From assembly GCA_947448095.1 (NCBI GenBank), contig CANFNN010000012.1, forward strand, positions 1 through 22,792: 22,792 nt of DNA, given 5' to 3'. Both the position numbers and the translations under genes were made by a program. Positions 21,283 through 22,792 of this stretch are shown here, piece after piece (position 1 is the stretch's first letter; each line of letters starts with the position of its first letter). Under the pieces are notes generated by a model. The model made no database searches, was not told where the DNA came from, and worked only from the letters and a program-made list of their open reading frames with translations. This stretch comes from Bacteriovoracaceae bacterium. GTDB lineage: Bacteria; Bdellovibrionota; Bacteriovoracia; Bacteriovoracales; Bacteriovoracaceae.

Positions 21283-22792
21283 TTATTTATTTTTTTTTCT
21301 GTTATGAGAAAACAAGTAAACAGACGGAAATAAGATTAAGGTCAGTACCGTCGAGAAAAGTATCCCTCCGATAACAACCGTGGCAAGTGGCCTTTGCACT
21401 TCAGAACCTAAACCAGTATTCAAGGCCATGGGAATAAATCCAATTGAGGCCACGAGTGCCGTCATGACCACGGGACGAAGTCGACTCAAAGTTCCTTCAA
21501 TGACGATTTCTCTTAAGCTTTTTCCATTCTTCAATTCCTTGAGCTGATTAAAAACAGTCAAAAGAACAATACCGTTTAAAAGTGCTATCCCGATCAGGGC
21601 AATAAACCCAACCGCCGCTGATAGGCTTAAATGAATGTCTCTAAAAAACAGAGCGAACACACCACCAAAGCCTGCAAAAGGAACACACAGGAAAATAATG
21701 AAGGCATCATTAAATGAGGCAAACTCCCTCCAAAGAATAAAAATGATTAGCGCAAGAGTCAGAGGAATAATGATCAAGAGACGCTTCTTCGCTCGTTCTA
21801 AATTATTGAACTGTCCGCCCAAGTGGAGTTGGTGATCAGAATTAACGGGATTTGCAGAGATCACTTTCTGTACATCATCCACAAAACTCATTGTATCTCG
21901 GTTCGCAATATTGAGTGACAATGCAGCATATCGTTGCCCCCAGGTGCGAGCAATTGTTGTGACCTGTTGATTGATCGTAATAAAGGCAATTTTATCCAAA
22001 GAAACGTAACCGCCATCTGGCAAGGCCACAGGAAGTTTTTTAATTTCATCCAGATTATCTCGAATTTCTTCCGATAAATGCATCATGATCGCAAATTTTC
22101 GTGTCCCTTGAACCCATTGGCCAACCCGCACTCCTTGCATAAAACTCACGATCGTTTGGTTAAAATCACTCAGAGAGATATTGAGTTTTGAGAGTTCAAC
22201 AAAATTAGGTTTGATATCAATCACGCGACTTTTTCTAAGAGCAGTCAAGGGATCCATCTCGGCTCCTTCGAGCCCGTCAATTTTCTGCACTTTCGCAGTA
22301 AAATCATCTATGACTTCAACCATGTAAGATAAATCTGGACCAATAATTTTAAGTGAGACATCCGCGCGTGAGCCTTCAAGCATTTCGTTAAAACGCATTT
22401 CAATGGGCTGCGTGGAACTAATCTCCTGCTTAAAGCCAAGGGAAATAATATCAGCTTTGATTTTTTGAAAGATCTCCTCTTTGGTTTTAAATTTCCATTG
22501 GTCACGATCTTTCTTAAGAATGATAAATGTATCAGCTAAATGAACACCCATAGGATCCGTGGCTGATTCAGGAGTTCCTAAACGAGAGAAAATGAATTCT
22601 ACCTCAGGAATTTGGGCAATTTTCTTTTCTACTGCCATCTGCTATTTAAGAGCTTCATCGAGCGAGATTTTAGAATCCCGCGTGATGTTGACAACCAGAT
22701 CCCCTTCATCAAGCTGAGGAATAAAATCACTTCCCAGTTTTAAAAAGACAAAGAGACTTAAGATGGCAAGAATCACGCCAGTTGAAATAAGA
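21283..22792 (-). pseudogene. CzcA/CusA-type RND efflux pump, C-terminal half, interrupted by an in-frame TAG
   Basis: The frame runs in from the right edge (LKLGSDFIPQLDEGDLVV, then SLDEALK), meets TAG at 22644-22642, and continues as QMAVEKKIAQIPEVEF and 440 more residues without another stop. Both sides align with one continuous heavy-metal-efflux RND protein: the LGS-F-P-LDEG and TATDPM-like motifs before and after the stop, then the periplasmic porter domain, five to six membrane helices (AAVGFIALIGIALLNGIVLLT) and the C-terminal GSEVQRPLATVVIGG. The part after the stop could start at an ATG at 22638 (451 residues) but has no good RBS and lacks the N-terminal membrane domain. Possible explanations are a nonsense mutation, a read-through codon or a sequence error. 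The transported ion is not evident. Confidence 0.8.

Overview
The window reads as ordinary chromosome from a Gram-negative bacterium of about 40-43% GC, with tightly packed genes on both strands. Many short secreted proteins carry lipoboxes or signal peptides. There is also a Porin_O_P-type porin, an RND efflux gene, PilZ and HD-GYP-like signalling proteins, and a Lys/Ala-rich histone-like protein with an acidic, zinc-finger-bearing C-terminus. This mixture suggests the Bdellovibrionota (Bacteriovorax/Peredibacter-like predators). That placement is an inference from gene style, because no rRNA is present. No tRNA, rRNA, insertion sequence, phage, CRISPR array or integrase was seen. No stretch over 300 bases lacks a gene; the longest gaps are 21075-21282, 1706-1889 and 10278-10457.

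Left part (1-5566). A minus-strand operon holds a GYF_2-GYF_2-PilZ protein, an alpha/beta hydrolase and the first codons of a further gene. A plus-strand VWA-like lipoprotein follows. Next is a minus-strand pair of thiolase and a cyclic-nucleotide-binding-domain protein that overlap by one base.

Metabolic block (5567-10277). An uncharacterised acidic-tailed protein and the histone-like/zinc-finger protein converge on a bidirectional terminator. Then comes a minus-strand operon of 3-hydroxybutyryl-CoA dehydrogenase, enoyl-CoA hydratase and acyl-CoA dehydrogenase. With the nearby thiolase and the acetyl-CoA synthetase at 13203-15149, the window holds a full C4/beta-oxidation cycle plus acetate activation.

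Middle (10278-13202). rpsT has its own promoter and a strong terminator. A plus-strand lemA-TPM-TPM operon follows, with one-base stop/start overlaps. A small unknown gene downstream of acs converges on its end.

Regulatory and envelope part (13203-22792). acs is transcribed divergently from a CarH/LitR-like MerR-B12 regulator, with an 8-bp-arm inverted repeat between them. Small lipoproteins and secreted proteins follow, then the porin with tandem 7-bp repeats upstream, a MAPEG protein and a two-part response regulator with a degenerate HD-GYP domain. The window ends in a CzcA-type RND pump gene broken by an in-frame amber codon.

No obviously new multi-gene system is visible. The best leads are the interrupted RND pump, the B12-type regulator that lacks the CarH tryptophan and sits beside a palindrome at acs, the histone-like/zinc-finger protein, and the 11-bp-period repeat upstream of the porin.
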